From positions 186,001 to 250,000 of the forward strand of contig NZ_JACDXV010000002.1 in NCBI RefSeq assembly GCF_015158295.1: a stretch of 64,000 nt of DNA, written 5' to 3'. A program made the translations under genes and the position numbers. Source of the stretch: Devosia faecipullorum. Lineage in GTDB: Bacteria > Pseudomonadota > Alphaproteobacteria > Rhizobiales > Devosiaceae. Under the pieces are notes generated by a model. The model saw only the letters and a list, made by a program, of their open reading frames with translations, ran no database searches and was not told the DNA's origin. This document shows positions 37,546 through 47,684 of this stretch, piece after piece (within the stretch, counting starts at the first letter, position 1; each line of letters starts with the position of its first letter).

Positions 37546-38940
37546 TTATCCCGTCTGTTCGTTGTCTGCCCACCACCCGGCCGGGTCGAAGGGCTCGTTG
37601 TTCCGTCGAAATTCAATATAAAGCGTTGGCTGGGCGTTACCAGCGCTGGTGGTCACGGTCCGTCCAATTGTGCGTGATCCCATCTGGCCCAGCGGCTCGC
37701 CCATCTGCACGAACTGGCCGATCTCGGCGCTGATGGTGTCCAGCCCCGCCAGCAGCGCCGTATAGCCATTGCCGGCATTGAGAATGACGATCTGGCCATA
37801 ATTGAGGTAAGGCCCCTTATAGAGCACCCAGCCATCGGCGGGGGCCAGAACCTGGGCCTCGATGGGGGTGAGGAGCGACTGGCCCTGGGCGATGCCGCCC
37901 TTGCCGTCATTGGCGCCGAAACCCATGGCCATCGCGCCATTGGCGGGCCGGGCGAGATAGCCGCGGGTCAGCGCGAAAGGCACGGCCGGCTGGGTGCGGG
38001 CGGCATTGGCGAAGGCCAAGTGAATGGCTTCGGGCGAGAGCTGGGGCAGGTCGGCGTCTATATCGGCCGGGGCGGCGGTGGCGCCGGCAGCGGCTCGCTC
38101 GGATAGGGCGCCGATCAGTTCGCGCAATGTGCTGGCGCGCTCGGCCAGCTCCACGGCTTCGGCCTCCTCCGCCGCCAGTTCGGCGCTCATCCGCGTGACG
38201 CCCTGCTTGCGGGCGGCGATCAGCGTGGCGATGCGAAGTTGTTCTTCTTCAAGGACTTCATGATTGGCCTTGAGCGTTGCTTCCTCGGCGAGAGCGGCAG
38301 TTTTGATCTCGGTCAGGGCCGCAAGATCGGCGGCGACCTGGTCGGCGCGTTCGCGCAATTGCGGGACAATTGCGGCGATCAGCATGGCGCCGCGGGCCGA
38401 GCCCAAAGCGTCGTCGGGATCGACGATCAGCGCCGGGGGCGGATTGAGCGAGATGCGCTGCAAGGCCGCGAGAACATTGGCGATTTCGGCATCGGCGCCA
38501 TCGAGACGGCCGCGGATGGCAAATTCGCGGACGATGAGGTCGGACAAGCGTTCCTCGACATCGGCCACTTCGATTTCGGCCAGGGTGACGCGCTGGGCGG
38601 CGGCAATCAGGGCGGCGTTCTGCTGGGCGGTGTCGCCTTCCATGGCGGCGATTTCGGACTTGAGCGCCTCGATGCGGTCGCGGCTGAGGGTGAGGGAGGC
38701 CTCGACCTGATCGAGGTCGGCGGCACTTGCCTGGGCGGTTTCGGCGCCGGGCTCAGCGGCAATTTCTTCTATCTGTTCAGCCTCTTGGGGGGTATCGAGC
38801 GAGAGGCCGGGCCGCAAGTCGGTCTCGACCATGGCGGGGGGCGCGGCTTCGTCCTGGGCAAGGCTCGACGGGCCGGCGAGCCCCCAGGCCAGGAGGCAGG
38901 CCAGCATAATTCTGGTCACGCTTGCCGACGGCAAGGGCAT
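37546..38940 (-). CDS. envC: EnvC-like murein hydrolase activator (degenerate LytM)
   Basis: The 464-residue protein has a signal peptide, a long coiled coil from about residue 60 to 290, and a C-terminal M23/LytM domain. The zinc ligands of active LytM enzymes are missing: the first His position lies in GFGANDG and the final HxH reads TLYIEF. A catalytically dead LytM domain is what EnvC has; it activates amidases under FtsEX control. I chose ATG 38940. Upstream of ctpA and downstream of rlmH. Confidence 0.9.
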   Translation of the reverse strand: MPLPSASVTRIMLACLLAWGLAGPSSLAQDEAAPPAMVETDLRPGLSLDTPQEAEQIEEIAAEPGAETAQASAADLDQVEASLTLSRDRIEALKSEIAAMEGDTAQQNAALIAAAQRVTLAEIEVADVEERLSDLIVREFAIRGRLDGADAEIANVLAALQRISLNPPPALIVDPDDALGSARGAMLIAAIVPQLRERADQVAADLAALTEIKTAALAEEATLKANHEVLEEEQLRIATLIAARKQGVTRMSAELAAEEAEAVELAERASTLRELIGALSERAAAGATAAPADIDADLPQLSPEAIHLAFANAARTQPAVPFALTRGYLARPANGAMAMGFGANDGKGGIAQGQSLLTPIEAQVLAPADGWVLYKGPYLNYGQIVILNAGNGYTALLAGLDTISAEIGQFVQMGEPLGQMGSRTIGRTVTTSAGNAQPTLYIEFRRNNEPFDPAGWWADNEQTG

Positions 38941-39121
38941 GGTCTCTCCCCGAATCAGTGGCTGCACATTAGCAAACCGGCGGCAAAGAGCCGGTTAACA
39001 TTGCTTAACCATAGCCCGTCCCCGATTGGCGAAAATGTGTCCGCGATCAGCGGCCGATTGCCGTCTCAATCGCATTGGTGAGCGCATTGCCAACATCTGG
39101 CGCGCGGATGTGCGAAAACGC

Positions 39122-39604
39122 CTATTCGCCGCGATGATAGGGGTGGCCGGAGAGGATGGTGGTCGCCCGGTAGAGCTGTTCGGCGAGCATGATGCGAACC
39201 AATTGGTGCGGCCAGACCATGGGCGAAAAGCTGACCACCAGATCGGCCTGGCCGACCAGTTCGGGGTCGATGCCATCGGCGCCGCCGATGACGAAACCGA
39301 CCGAGGAACGCCCCTCGTCGCGCCAGCGGCCGAGCTGGGTGGCGAAAGCCTCGGAGGACAGGGACCGACCTCTTTCGTCGAGAGCAACGACGATGCCCTC
39401 GGACAGGGCGGCGCGAATGGCTTTGGCTTCCTCGGCCTTGCGGGAAGCAGCGGAACCGGCGCGGCTTTCGGACAGTTCGGAAACCTGAAAGCCGGTGAGG
39501 GCCAGCGGCTTGCCCGCGCCGGCGGCACGTTCGAGATAACGGGCCACAAGCTCGCGCTCGGGCCCGTTCTTCATCCGGCCGACAGCCGCAAGGGCAATGC
39601 GCAT
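39122..39604 (-). CDS. rlmH: 23S rRNA pseudouridine(1915)-N3 methyltransferase
   Basis: RlmH methylates pseudouridine 1915 in helix 69 of 23S rRNA. The 160-residue SPOUT-fold protein has the SAM knot FVIGGADGIDPEL and the C-terminal PHQLVRIMLAEQLYRA ... YHRGE typical of RlmH. I chose ATG 39604; the frame is open upstream through rsfS but is not coding there. It is 13 bases after rsfS, so cotranscribed. Confidence 0.95.
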   Translation of the reverse strand: MRIALAAVGRMKNGPERELVARYLERAAGAGKPLALTGFQVSELSESRAGSAASRKAEEAKAIRAALSEGIVVALDERGRSLSSEAFATQLGRWRDEGRSSVGFVIGGADGIDPELVGQADLVVSFSPMVWPHQLVRIMLAEQLYRATTILSGHPYHRGE

Positions 39605-39617
39605 GGGCGCTGCCGCG

Positions 39618-40013
39618 TCAGTGCTGGTCAGCCGAGAAGTCGGCCTGCCACATCTTTTCGATATTGTAGAATTCGCGCACTTCGGGCCGGAAGATATGGA
39701 CGATGACGTCGCCGGCATCGACCAGAACCCAATCGGCATGCGGCAGCCCTTCGACGCGCGGCTTGCCATAGCCGTTGTCGCGCAGCGCCGTGATGAGCTG
39801 GTCGGCGACGGCGGCGACATGGCGATGCGAGCGGCCGGAGGTGACCACCATGTGATCGGCCAGCGAGGACTTGCCGGCAATATCCACCGACACGGTTTCC
39901 TCGGCCTTGGCATCATCGAGAACATCGAGAATGAGGTCGATCAGCGGCTTCTGGGCGGCGCCGGAGGCGGCGGGGGAAGCGGAGAGAGAGTTTTCGGGCA
40001 GCGCGGCCATCAT
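39618..40013 (-). CDS. rsfS: Ribosomal silencing factor
   Basis: RsfS binds L14 and blocks subunit joining under poor nutrition. The 131-residue protein shows the family stretch AEETVSVDIAGKSSLADHMV, the CXX-free GDVIVHIFRPEVREFYNIEKMW end, and the usual Rhizobiales N-terminal extension. Start choice among ATGs at 40031, 40013 and 40010 is uncertain. It is the usual neighbour of rlmH and nadD. Confidence 0.93.
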   Translation of the reverse strand: MMAALPENSLSASPAASGAAQKPLIDLILDVLDDAKAEETVSVDIAGKSSLADHMVVTSGRSHRHVAAVADQLITALRDNGYGKPRVEGLPHADWVLVDAGDVIVHIFRPEVREFYNIEKMWQADFSADQH

Positions 40014-40198
40014 AAATAGCCTTCCGCCCATGCGCGTGCATGGGTCATGCGTAGGTCAAGCATCCTTGGTTGTTGATCGGAATGTTGCGGCGTCGTGAAA
40101 ACGGCAAGCCGTCTGTTCCTGTTCCGGTGACAATGATCACACTTGCAGCCAATATGCGCTTTCGGGGGGGATTTCGCAAGATCGGCGCGGGAAAAGGC

Positions 40199-40831
40199 TT
40201 AATTCCTCGCCGCTCCCGCCCTGATGGCGGTGGAGGAGAGCGCCGATTGGCGGCCCTGGAGAAAAATCCAGGCGGGCGGGCGGGCGGCAGCGAGGAGCGG
40301 GCCGGCGCTCTCGTCGAGCCGGGCGTGACCGAGCACGGATGCGGCGCGCGAGGCCAGGGCGCGGCGGCCGGCGCCGGGGCGGACATAGACGGCGATGGGC
40401 ACTTTGGCGGCAATGTCGCGCCAGCGTTCCCAGCGATGGAAATCGGCGAGGCTGTCGGCGCCCATGATCCAGACAAAGCGCCGTCCTGGCAGGGTGGAAG
40501 TAAGGAAGTCGACGGTCTGCCAGGTATAGGCAAAGCCCCTGGCGGCCTCGAAGCCGGTGACGCGGATGCGCGGATCCCTGATGGCGTTCCGCGCGGCGCG
40601 AACCCGGGTTTCGAGCGGCGGCAGGCCGGCATTGTCCTTGAGCGGATTGCCTGGGGTGACCAGAACCCAGAGCGCGTCGAGCGCCAGACGCCGCAGGGTT
40701 TCCTCCATGACGAGGATATGACCCGCATGGAGAGGATTGAAGGAGCCGCCAAACAGCCCGATGCGCATGCCTGTCGCCGAGGGCGGGATTTCGGTGATGC
40801 CGGGGATGCGGAGCGGCGGGCGCAGGGTCAT
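40199..40831 (-). CDS. nadD: Nicotinate-nucleotide adenylyltransferase
   Basis: NadD adenylates nicotinate mononucleotide to NaAD in NAD synthesis. The 210-residue protein has the nucleotidyltransferase motifs GLFGGSFNPLHAGH (the T/HxGH box) near residues 25-38 and the late SSTAIRAG (ISSTxIR). A 21-residue N-terminal lead precedes the core, as in many alphaproteobacterial NadDs; ATG at residue 22 is an alternative. The start lies in a three-copy 14-base tandem repeat. Confidence 0.94.
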   Translation of the reverse strand: MTLRPPLRIPGITEIPPSATGMRIGLFGGSFNPLHAGHILVMEETLRRLALDALWVLVTPGNPLKDNAGLPPLETRVRAARNAIRDPRIRVTGFEAARGFAYTWQTVDFLTSTLPGRRFVWIMGADSLADFHRWERWRDIAAKVPIAVYVRPGAGRRALASRAASVLGHARLDESAGPLLAAARPPAWIFLQGRQSALSSTAIRAGAARN

Positions 40832-40868
40832 GGGTGCAAAGTCATGGGTGCAGGGTCATGGGTGCGGA
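40827..40868. repeat. Three-copy 14-base tandem repeat at the nadD start
   Basis: GTCATGGGTGCA-type units begin at 40827, 40841 and 40855. On the minus strand each gives an ATG in a different frame; only the one ending at 40831 is in the nadD frame. Copy-number change would alter the nadD leader. Confidence 0.6.
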
Positions 40869-40930
40869 GCCGCTTCCCCTCTCCCTCAAGGGGAGAAGGC
40901 CATCACAGGAGCGCCTGCGTTTGATCGTGC

Positions 40931-42214
40931 TCAAGGCCGCAATTGTCCGTTGCCGCGAACGCGGTATTTGAAGCTGGTCAATTGCTCGACGCCGACCGGG
41001 CCGCGGGCATGCATCTTGCCGGTGGCGATGCCGATTTCGCCGCCGAAGCCGAATTCGCCGCCATCGGCGAATTGGGTGGAGGCATTGTGGACCAGAATGG
41101 CGGAATCGATCTGGTTGAAGAATTTTTCGACCGCCGCCGCATCCTCGGCGATGATGGCCTCGGTATGGTGGCTCGAATAATGCTCGATATGGGCGATGGC
41201 CGCTTCGAGACTATCGACGATTTTGACCGAGATGATGGCGTCCTCGTATTCGGTCTGCCAGTCTTGCTCGGTCGCGGGCTTGGCAGCGGGGATCATGGCG
41301 AGGACATTGGCGTCGCCGCGAATTTCGCAGCCCTTGGCGACCAGCGCCTCGATGACGGGCTTCAAGTGGGTCGCCACCACATCCTTATGGACGAGCAGGG
41401 TTTCGGCGGCCCCGCAAATGCCGGTGCGGCGCATCTTGGCATTGAGGGTGATGGCGACGGCTTTGTCGAGATCGGCGCTTTTGTCGATATAGACATGGAC
41501 CAGCCCTTCGAGATGGGCAAAGACCGGCACCCGGGCCTCGGACTGGACGCGGGCGACCAGCGATTTGCCGCCGCGCGGCACGATGACGTCGATATTGCCA
41601 TCAAGGCCCTTGAGCATTTCGCCGACGGCGGCGCGATCGGTAATGGGGACGAGCTGGACGCATTCGACCGGCAGGCCGGCCAGATGCAGCCCATCGAGCA
41701 GGCAGTCGACGATGGCGCGGGAGGAATGGACCGAATCCGAGCCGCCGCGCAGGATCACCGCATTGCCCGATTTGATGCAGAGCGCGCCGGCATCGGCGGT
41801 GACATTGGGCCGGCTCTCGAAGATGACGCCGATGACGCCGAGCGGGGTGCGGACGCGCTCGATATGAAGGCCATTGGGGCGGTCCCATTCGGCGATCACG
41901 GTGCCGACAGGATCGGGCAGTTCGGCAATGGTGGTGACCGCTTCGATAATGGCATCGATGCGCGCGTTAGTGAGCAGCAGCCGGTCGAGGAACGCGCCGG
42001 AAATGCCTTTCTCGCGCGCCGCCGCCATGTCGAGTTCATTGGCGGCGAGGATTTTCTTGCGATGGGCATTGATGGCCCCGGCGGCGGTGAGCAGAGCGGT
42101 GCGCTTCTGCTCGGACGTGGCGTTCCTGAGGGCGCTGGCGCCGATACGGGCCTGCCGGCCCAGTTGGGCCATCAGGGTGGAGAGATCTTCAGTGCCGGGT
42201 TCGATTGCGCTCAT
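40931..42214 (-). CDS. proA: Glutamate-5-semialdehyde dehydrogenase
   Basis: ProA reduces glutamyl phosphate to glutamate semialdehyde in proline synthesis. The 427-residue aldehyde dehydrogenase-fold enzyme has the catalytic cysteine in [12 protein letters not shown] near residue 280, the [12 protein letters not shown] segment and the late [13 protein letters not shown]. Its ATG overlaps the proB stop by four bases, coupling the two partner enzymes. Confidence 0.97.
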   Translation of the reverse strand: MSAIEPGTEDLSTLMAQLGRQARIGASALRNATSEQKRTALLTAAGAINAHRKKILAANELDMAAAREKGISGAFLDRLLLTNARIDAIIEAVTTIAELPDPVGTVIAEWDRPNGLHIERVRTPLGVIGVIFESRPNVTADAGALCIKSGNAVILRGGSDSVHSSRAIVDCLLDGLHLAGLPVECVQLVPITDRAAVGEMLKGLDGNIDVIVPRGGKSLVARVQSEARVPVFAHLEGLVHVYIDKSADLDKAVAITLNAKMRRTGICGAAETLLVHKDVVATHLKPVIEALVAKGCEIRGDANVLAMIPAAKPATEQDWQTEYEDAIISVKIVDSLEAAIAHIEHYSSHHTEAIIAEDAAAVEKFFNQIDSAILVHNASTQFADGGEFGFGGEIGIATGKMHARGPVGVEQLTSFKYRVRGNGQLRP

Positions 42215-43353
42215 GAGTGAAGTTCCTCCTTGGCGCCGATCAGCACCAGATTGTCGCGGTGGACCAGTTCGGACCGGCTGCCGGCGCCGAGCAGGGCAAT
42301 GATGGTGTCGCGGTGCTTGCCGATGACCTGACGGGCATCGGCGCTGTCGAGGCCGGAAAGGCCCCGGGCGATCTCGCGGCCATCGGGCCCGGCAATGGCG
42401 ATGGTGTCGCCGCGCTCGAAATCGCCATTGATCCGGGTGACGCCGACCGGCAGCAGCGAGCGGCCCTGATTGAGGGCGCGGACGGCGCCGGCATCGATCT
42501 GGACCGAGCCGGACACCTGCAATGTGCCCATGATCCAGCGCTTTCGCGACTGGGCGCGGCTGGCGACCGGCTGGAACAGGGTGTGCAGCCCGCCCTCCGC
42601 CAGGCTGCGCAGCGGATGGGGCTCGGTGCCCTTGGCGATGATCATGGCAGTGCCGGCCTGGGTGGCGATCTTGCCGGCCTCGACCTTGGTGGTCATGCCG
42701 CCGCGCGAGAGATGGCTGGCGGCGCCGCCAGCCATGGCCTCGATGGCGGGCGTGATGGTTTCGACCAGCGGAATGTGGCTGGCGGACGGATCGCGGGCAG
42801 GCGGGGCGGTATAGAGCCCGTCGATGTCGGAGAGCAGGACCAGCAGGTCGGCCTCGATCATGGTGGCGACACGGGCCGAAAGCCGGTCATTGTCGCCATA
42901 GCGGATCTCGGCGGTGGCGACGCTGTCATTCTCGTTGATGATGGGAATGGCGCCGAGACCGAGCAGGGTCTGGATCGTGGTGCGGGCATTGAGATAATAG
43001 CGCCGCTCCTCGGTGATGTTGGGAGTGATGAGAATCTGGCCGGTGACGATGCCGTGCTGGCCCAGCGCCTCGGCCCAGGCCTGGGAGAGGGCGATCTGGC
43101 CGGCGCTGGCGGCGGCCTGGCTCTGCTCGAGCGTCAGCGTGGTGGCCGAGAGGCCCAGAAGACCCCGGCCCAGCGCAATAGCCCCGGAGGAGACGACGAC
43201 GATGTCGCGGCCTTCGGCCTTGAGCGCGGCAATGTCGGTGGCAAGGCCCGCCAGCCAGGCGGCGCGCAGCTTGCCGGCTCTATCGACCAGGAGGGCCGAG
43301 CCGATCTTGATGGTGATGCGGTGATAGGGGGCGAGGGGCTGGTTGGCACTCAT
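42211..43353 (-). CDS. proB: Glutamate 5-kinase
   Basis: ProB phosphorylates glutamate, the first and feedback-regulated step of proline synthesis. The 380-residue protein has an N-terminal amino-acid kinase domain ([45 protein letters not shown] in parts) and a C-terminal PUA domain from about residue 285. I chose ATG 43353; an upstream frame extension runs into an intergenic repeat. The gene lies just after that repeat and upstream of proA. Confidence 0.96.
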   Translation of the reverse strand: MSANQPLAPYHRITIKIGSALLVDRAGKLRAAWLAGLATDIAALKAEGRDIVVVSSGAIALGRGLLGLSATTLTLEQSQAAASAGQIALSQAWAEALGQHGIVTGQILITPNITEERRYYLNARTTIQTLLGLGAIPIINENDSVATAEIRYGDNDRLSARVATMIEADLLVLLSDIDGLYTAPPARDPSASHIPLVETITPAIEAMAGGAASHLSRGGMTTKVEAGKIATQAGTAMIIAKGTEPHPLRSLAEGGLHTLFQPVASRAQSRKRWIMGTLQVSGSVQIDAGAVRALNQGRSLLPVGVTRINGDFERGDTIAIAGPDGREIARGLSGLDSADARQVIGKHRDTIIALLGAGSRSELVHRDNLVLIGAKEELHS

Positions 43354-43373
43354 CTGGCGACAAACTCGATCCA

Positions 43374-43497
43374 CTCCCTCCCCCTTGAGGGGAGGGTTGG
43401 GGTGGGGGTGCTGTGACAATAGCTGGAATCAATGGTCTGGAGCGTGCCGACGGGCCGACACCCCCACCCTCTGTCCCTCCCCTCAAGGGGGAGGGAG
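43374..43497. repeat. Inverted repeat element upstream of proB
   Basis: A CTCCCTCCCCCTTGAGGGGAGGG arm followed by TTGGGGTGGGGGTG (43374-43410) is repeated in inverted orientation at 43459-43497, with about 48 bases between. Each arm also contains the palindrome CCCCTTGAGGGG or CCCTCAAGGG. This class of C-rich repeat is widespread in Rhizobiales. A shorter related piece lies at 40872-40898. Confidence 0.65.
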
Positions 43498-43519
43498 GCG
43501 AAAGAGCCCAAGCATCCCA

Positions 43520-44563
43520 TCAAGGCGTCCATTTCGTTTCGGTCTTTTTCTGCTCGGCTGCCGCCGCTTCGGCCTTTTCGGCGTCGAGGAAATGCAGCAC
43601 GTCCCAGAGCACCTGATCGACGCCCTTTCCGGTGGCGGCCGAAATGGTGCGCACCTCGGCCTTCGAGGCTTTTTTCAATGCCTTGACCTTGGCCGCCAGG
43701 TCTTCGGGAGACAGCGTGTCGACCTTGTTGAGGACGACGATTTCCGGCTTGTCGGCGAGAATGTCGGCATAGGCGGCCAATTCGTAGCGCACCGCCTTAT
43801 AGACATGGGCCACGTCCTCGGCGGTGCCGTCGATGAGATGGATGAGGATATTGCAGCGCTCGATATGGCCCAAGAACCGGTCGCCGATGCCAATGCCCTC
43901 GCTGGCCCCTTCGATAAGGCCGGGAATATCGGCGAGGACGAATTCGCGTTCCCCGATCCGCACCACGCCCAGATTGGGATGGAGCGTGGTGAAGGGGTAG
44001 TCGGCGATCTTGGGCTTGGCGGCGGAAACGGCGGCCAGAAAGGTGGATTTGCCGGCATTGGGCTGACCGACGAGACCCGCATCGGCGATGAGCTTCAAAC
44101 GCAGCCAGATGCCCTTTTCGACGCCCTCCTGGCCGGGATTGGCGCGGCGGGGAGCCTGGTTGGACGAGGTCTTGAAATAGGCATTGCCGAAGCCGCCATT
44201 GCCGCCCTTGAGCAGCACGACGCGCTGGCCGATCTCGGTGAAATCGGCGATCAGGGTTTCCTGGTCTTCCTCGAAAATCTGCGTGCCCTTGGGGACGCGC
44301 AGCACGATATCCTCGCCATCGGCGCCGGTGCGGTTCTTGCCCATACCGTGCACGCCGGTACCGGCGCGGAAATGCTGCTGATAGCGGAAATCGATCAGCG
44401 TATTCAGCCCGTCGGCGCAGACGGCCACGACATCGCCGCCCCGGCCGCCATTGCCGCCATCGGGGCCGCCGAATTCGATGAATTTTTCACGATGGAAACT
44501 GACGGCGCCACCGCCGCCGGAGCCGGACTTGATATAGACCTTGGCCTGGTCGAGAAATTTCAT
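43520..44563 (-). CDS. obgE: GTPase Obg
   Basis: ObgE is an essential ribosome-assembly and stress GTPase. The 347-residue protein has the glycine-rich Obg fold ([29 protein letters not shown]) followed by a G domain with [17 protein letters not shown] and NKVD. There is no OCT domain, as usual outside Firmicutes. I chose ATG 44563; its first codons overlap the acetyltransferase stop by four bases. It lies downstream of rplU-rpmA, the conserved order. Confidence 0.96.
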   Translation of the reverse strand: MKFLDQAKVYIKSGSGGGGAVSFHREKFIEFGGPDGGNGGRGGDVVAVCADGLNTLIDFRYQQHFRAGTGVHGMGKNRTGADGEDIVLRVPKGTQIFEEDQETLIADFTEIGQRVVLLKGGNGGFGNAYFKTSSNQAPRRANPGQEGVEKGIWLRLKLIADAGLVGQPNAGKSTFLAAVSAAKPKIADYPFTTLHPNLGVVRIGEREFVLADIPGLIEGASEGIGIGDRFLGHIERCNILIHLIDGTAEDVAHVYKAVRYELAAYADILADKPEIVVLNKVDTLSPEDLAAKVKALKKASKAEVRTISAATGKGVDQVLWDVLHFLDAEKAEAAAAEQKKTETKWTP

Positions 44564-45102
44564 GGTTTTCGAGCCTTCCAGGCGGATTGAGACAATTGGG
44601 TGTCGATATGCTCCACCTCGGCGTTGCGCGCAAGGCAGAGCAGGCAAGAGCGGCCGGTCTCGGTGAAGCCCAGCTTGTGCTGGATGGCCAGAGAGGCGGC
44701 GTTGAAGTGAAAGACCCCCGAGCGGAGGATGGGGGCGGAACTGCGGGCAAAGAACCAGTCGATCGCCGCTTCAGCCGCCTCGCTCATGAAGCCGCGCCCC
44801 CAGAAGGGCTGGCCCAGCCAATAGCCGATCACCGGACCATCGGGGCCAGGGTGAAAGCCGACCTGGCCGATATAGGCGCCGTCCCAGTCGATGGCGAAAT
44901 TGACCTCCTCGGGCGGCAGGCCGGGCGTTCTGCTGCGCAGCCAGGCCTGGGCGTCTTCGAAGCGATAGGGAAAGGGCACGCGCGCCAGATTGCCGGCAAC
45001 GGCGAAATCGTTGAGGTAATGGGCGATGGCCGGCGCGTCTTCCCGGTGCGGCATGCGCAGCGTCAATCTCGGGGTGCGCAGGCGATCCTTGATGGGGCTC
45101 AT
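44560..45102 (-). CDS. GNAT family N-acetyltransferase (RimJ/RimL type)
   Basis: The 180-residue acetyltransferase begins with TPRLTLRMP, the RimJ/RimL-type opening, and has the acetyl-CoA loop region [17 protein letters not shown] and [18 protein letters not shown]. These enzymes often acetylate protein or small-molecule amines; the substrate is unknown. It lies between rpmA and obgE in many Rhizobiales and overlaps obgE by four bases. Confidence 0.9.
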   Translation of the reverse strand: MSPIKDRLRTPRLTLRMPHREDAPAIAHYLNDFAVAGNLARVPFPYRFEDAQAWLRSRTPGLPPEEVNFAIDWDGAYIGQVGFHPGPDGPVIGYWLGQPFWGRGFMSEAAEAAIDWFFARSSAPILRSGVFHFNAASLAIQHKLGFTETGRSCLLCLARNAEVEHIDTQLSQSAWKARKP

Positions 45103-45123
45103 GGCTCAAAACATCCGAAATGC

Positions 45124-45155
45124 GAAAAGGGGAACCGGGCGGACCCGGTTCCCCT
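45124..45155 (-). terminator. Terminator after rpmA
   Basis: On the minus strand AGGGGAACCGGG and CCCGGTTCCCCT form a 12-base stem with a four-base loop, followed by TTTT. It ends rplU-rpmA before the acetyltransferase gene. Confidence 0.85.
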
Positions 45156-45225
45156 CTGCTTTGTCTCGTCTTGATCCAAACAGCCGGGGAACAGGGTCTC
45201 CGGCGCGCTGGTCAGGCCTGCCGGG

Positions 45226-45492
45226 TTATTCGGCAGCCTCTGCCGGGATGACAGACACGTGTACTTTGGAATTGGCGCGGGTGCGGAACGCCACATTGCC
45301 GTCGATCAGGGCATAGATGGTGTGGTCCTTGCCCAGGCCGACGCCGGTGCCCACGGCCCATTTGGTGCCGCGCTGGCGGATGATGATATTGCCGGCGACG
45401 ACGGTTTCGCCACCGAACTTCTTCACGCCAAGACGACGGCCAGCGGTATCACGACCGTTGCGGGACGAGCCGCCTGCTTTCTTATGTGCCAT
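45226..45492 (-). CDS. rpmA: 50S ribosomal protein L27
   Basis: L27 lies near the peptidyl-transferase centre. The 88-residue protein begins [15 protein letters not shown], so it has the unprocessed N-terminus that reaches the active site, and continues with GVKKFGG and the conserved [10 protein letters not shown]. It follows rplU by 12 bases and ends before a terminator. Confidence 0.98.
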   Translation of the reverse strand: MAHKKAGGSSRNGRDTAGRRLGVKKFGGETVVAGNIIIRQRGTKWAVGTGVGLGKDHTIYALIDGNVAFRTRANSKVHVSVIPAEAAE

Positions 45493-45504
45493 TGTCCTGT
45501 CTCC

Positions 45505-46026
45505 TTATTCGTTGTCGGCCTTGTCGGCTTTCTTAGCCGGGGCCTTCTTTGCCGGCTTTTCAGCGGCAGTGTCGTCCTTGGCGGCGGCCTTCTTGGGCGC
45601 TGCCTTCTTGGCCGGCGCGTCAGCGGCGGCTTCGGCCTTGACCGACTTCTTGGCCGGGGCCTTTTCGGCAACGGCTTCGCTGTTGACGGCCTTGGCGGCG
45701 GCCTGGATCGTCGGCTTGGCGCCGCCGGTCAGGATCTCGGTGATCCGCACCGTGGTCAGCAGCTGACGGTGACCATTGCGGCGACGCGAATTGTGGCGGC
45801 GACGCTTCTTGAAGACGATGACGGTCTTCTGCTTTCTGGTTTCGACCAGCTCGGCCGCAACCAGGGCGCCTTCCACCAGCGGAGCGCCGATGGTGTCGCC
45901 AACCATGAGAACCTGGTCGAAGGTGACGATGTCACCGGCCTCGGCCTCGAGCTTTTCGATCTTGATGACGTCGTTGGCAGCAACCTTGTACTGCTTCCCG
46001 CCCGTCTTGATAACGGCGAAAGTCAT
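45505..46026 (-). CDS. rplU: 50S ribosomal protein L21
   Basis: The 173-residue protein has a normal L21 domain ([15 protein letters not shown] to about residue 103, with the [16 protein letters not shown] rRNA-binding stretch in two parts) and a roughly 70-residue tail rich in Ala, Lys and Pro. Tails of this kind are frequent in alphaproteobacterial L21 and are not a frameshift. I chose ATG 46026. It leads the rplU-rpmA operon. Confidence 0.97.
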   Translation of the reverse strand: MTFAVIKTGGKQYKVAANDVIKIEKLEAEAGDIVTFDQVLMVGDTIGAPLVEGALVAAELVETRKQKTVIVFKKRRRHNSRRRNGHRQLLTTVRITEILTGGAKPTIQAAAKAVNSEAVAEKAPAKKSVKAEAAADAPAKKAAPKKAAAKDDTAAEKPAKKAPAKKADKADNE

Positions 46027-46280
46027 AGTCTTTGCCGAGCGGCTTATCGCCCGGTCCCTTTTTGTCGCGCTCTGTGGCGCCGCGGATTTCGTGCCGTTTC
46101 CGCGGGCTTTTCGAAATGATGGACCGCAAAGAGCGATCGGCAGCCTCGAGCAGCGTGTGCAAACAAAACCAGCGCTCCGGACGAGCCGGGGCGCTAGACA
46201 GGCGGGCTTATCGGGCGAAAAGCCCCCGGAGTCAAGGTCTTCCCCAGCGAAAGCCCCGCGCCGACCGCTGCCGAGCGGGG

Positions 46281-47039
46281 TCAGCGGCCATTGGGATACC
46301 AATCGCGCAGGCGCAGTTCCAGCCCCGGGGCGATGCCGGCCTCAAGCGGGGCGAGATCGCTGTCGCCATAATGATAGGGATAGACGATGGCCGGCCGGAA
46401 GCTGTTGATCGCGACCAGAGCCTCGTCGGGCGTCATCGTATAGGGCAGGTTCATCGGCAGGAAGGCCAATGCGATGTCGCGCAGGGCCAGCATGTCCTCG
46501 GTGGGTTCGGTGTCGCCGGCAATATAGATGCCGGCGCCGCCCAGGGTCAGCACATAGCCATTGCCGATGCCCGCCGGGTGATAGCGCCTGCGCTCCTCGG
46601 TGATATTGTGGGCGGGAATGGCGCGGATCGGCAGGCCGAGAATGTGTCCGGCCTCACCATTGGCAAGCGCGATGGTCCGCGCCTTGAGCGTTTCGGGCAA
46701 TTTTTCGAAGACGTCACGATTGGTCACCAGCGGCGCGTCGCCGGCAATGGCCTCAAGGGTCGGCAGATCGAAATGATCGCCATGGCCATGGGTGATGAGA
46801 ATGGCGCTGGCGGGAGGCAGGCCCGCATAAAGGCCGGCGCCACCCACCGGGTCGACATAGATCGCCTTGCCGTCCCATTCGAGCACGAGGCTGGCATGCT
46901 CGACCGGATGGACGAGGAGATCGCCTCCCGGGGTGGAAACTTTATCGGCCATCGCGTTTTCCTGGGCAAGAACAGAGGCGGAGCGGCCGGCAAAGGCCAG
47001 GCCCATCATGCCCGCCATAATGGTGCGACGCGTTACCAT
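46281..47039 (-). CDS. Tat-exported MBL-fold metal-dependent hydrolase
   Basis: The 252-residue product starts [11 protein letters not shown], a twin-arginine signal peptide cut near residue 26 (SVLAQ). The mature part is a metallo-beta-lactamase-fold hydrolase of the UPF0173-like group: THGHGDHFD metal box, GDTEPT and a late YPYHYGDSD. The substrate is unknown. Periplasmic location is implied by the signal. It is on the same strand as rplU but upstream of it, probably a separate unit. Confidence 0.85.
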   Translation of the reverse strand: MVTRRTIMAGMMGLAFAGRSASVLAQENAMADKVSTPGGDLLVHPVEHASLVLEWDGKAIYVDPVGGAGLYAGLPPASAILITHGHGDHFDLPTLEAIAGDAPLVTNRDVFEKLPETLKARTIALANGEAGHILGLPIRAIPAHNITEERRRYHPAGIGNGYVLTLGGAGIYIAGDTEPTEDMLALRDIALAFLPMNLPYTMTPDEALVAINSFRPAIVYPYHYGDSDLAPLEAGIAPGLELRLRDWYPNGR

Positions 47040-47126
47040 GGTCAAATCTCCGGCTGCGGATGGGGCAATCAAGGTTTAAAGCCGCCAGACGGCGACAAGG
47101 ATCAAGGCGCACGCAATTGTGACAGT

Positions 47127-47576
47127 TCAATCCGAAGGCGACGGCCCGGCAGCGTGCGCGGCGCGGGCCAGGGCCAGTTCCGCGGCGAGGATTTCCGGCT
47201 TGTGATGGGCGCGCCAGAAAGAGAGCGTCCAGAGCGGAGCCTCTTCGGGGATCGAGGCCGTCGGCCAATAGACAAAAGCCTGGCAGAGGCCTGCTGCCGT
47301 CATCACGGGGCGGCTCTCGCGGCGATATTCGTCGCCCTCGAAGGCGTCGAGCGCCGCCAGGTCGGACGGGCCCAGCCCCGCGATCAGGCATCCGGGCGCA
47401 TTGGCGTCGGGGCGGGGCAGGAGGGCGGGATAGACCCGGCCGGGATGATAGACAATGGCGTGGTCGGCGAGGTGCGCCGGCACCTGATCGGCCTCGCGGA
47501 CAATTTTGCCCAGAACCGCGGCCAAAATGTCGGCATCCTGCAAAGTGCCATAGGCAAAGAGCGGCTGGGGGATCAT
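47127..47576 (-). CDS. Gamma-glutamylcyclotransferase-like (AIG2/GGACT) protein
   Basis: The 149-residue protein has the GGCT/AIG2 fold: FAYGTLQDADI at the start, ending with YWP and a short C-terminal helix. It differs from the two ChaC-type genes in the window in sequence and length, and resembles GGACT/YtfP-type proteins, some of which act on gamma-glutamylamines. Activity is not assured. I chose ATG 47576, preceded by a weak AG-rich site. Confidence 0.82.
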   Translation of the reverse strand: MIPQPLFAYGTLQDADILAAVLGKIVREADQVPAHLADHAIVYHPGRVYPALLPRPDANAPGCLIAGLGPSDLAALDAFEGDEYRRESRPVMTAAGLCQAFVYWPTASIPEEAPLWTLSFWRAHHKPEILAAELALARAAHAAGPSPSD

Positions 47577-47684
47577 GGTTTCCTCATCTGGAGGGCAGAA
47601 GGGATATTGCAGGCCGGTCCCTGCTATGCCATAAGCCGCCCCGTATCGACCAGCCGCGCCCCCCAAAGGCGCTTTCGATCTCGC

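Noticed and set aside
45505-45720. Frameshift or fusion at the rplU 3' end
   Set aside because: Ala/Lys-rich tails on L21 are normal in alphaproteobacteria.
46027-46280. A ribosomal-protein leader or riboswitch upstream of rplU
   Set aside because: GC-rich hairpins such as GGGCTT..AAGCCC are present, but no known L21 leader consensus can be recognised by eye.
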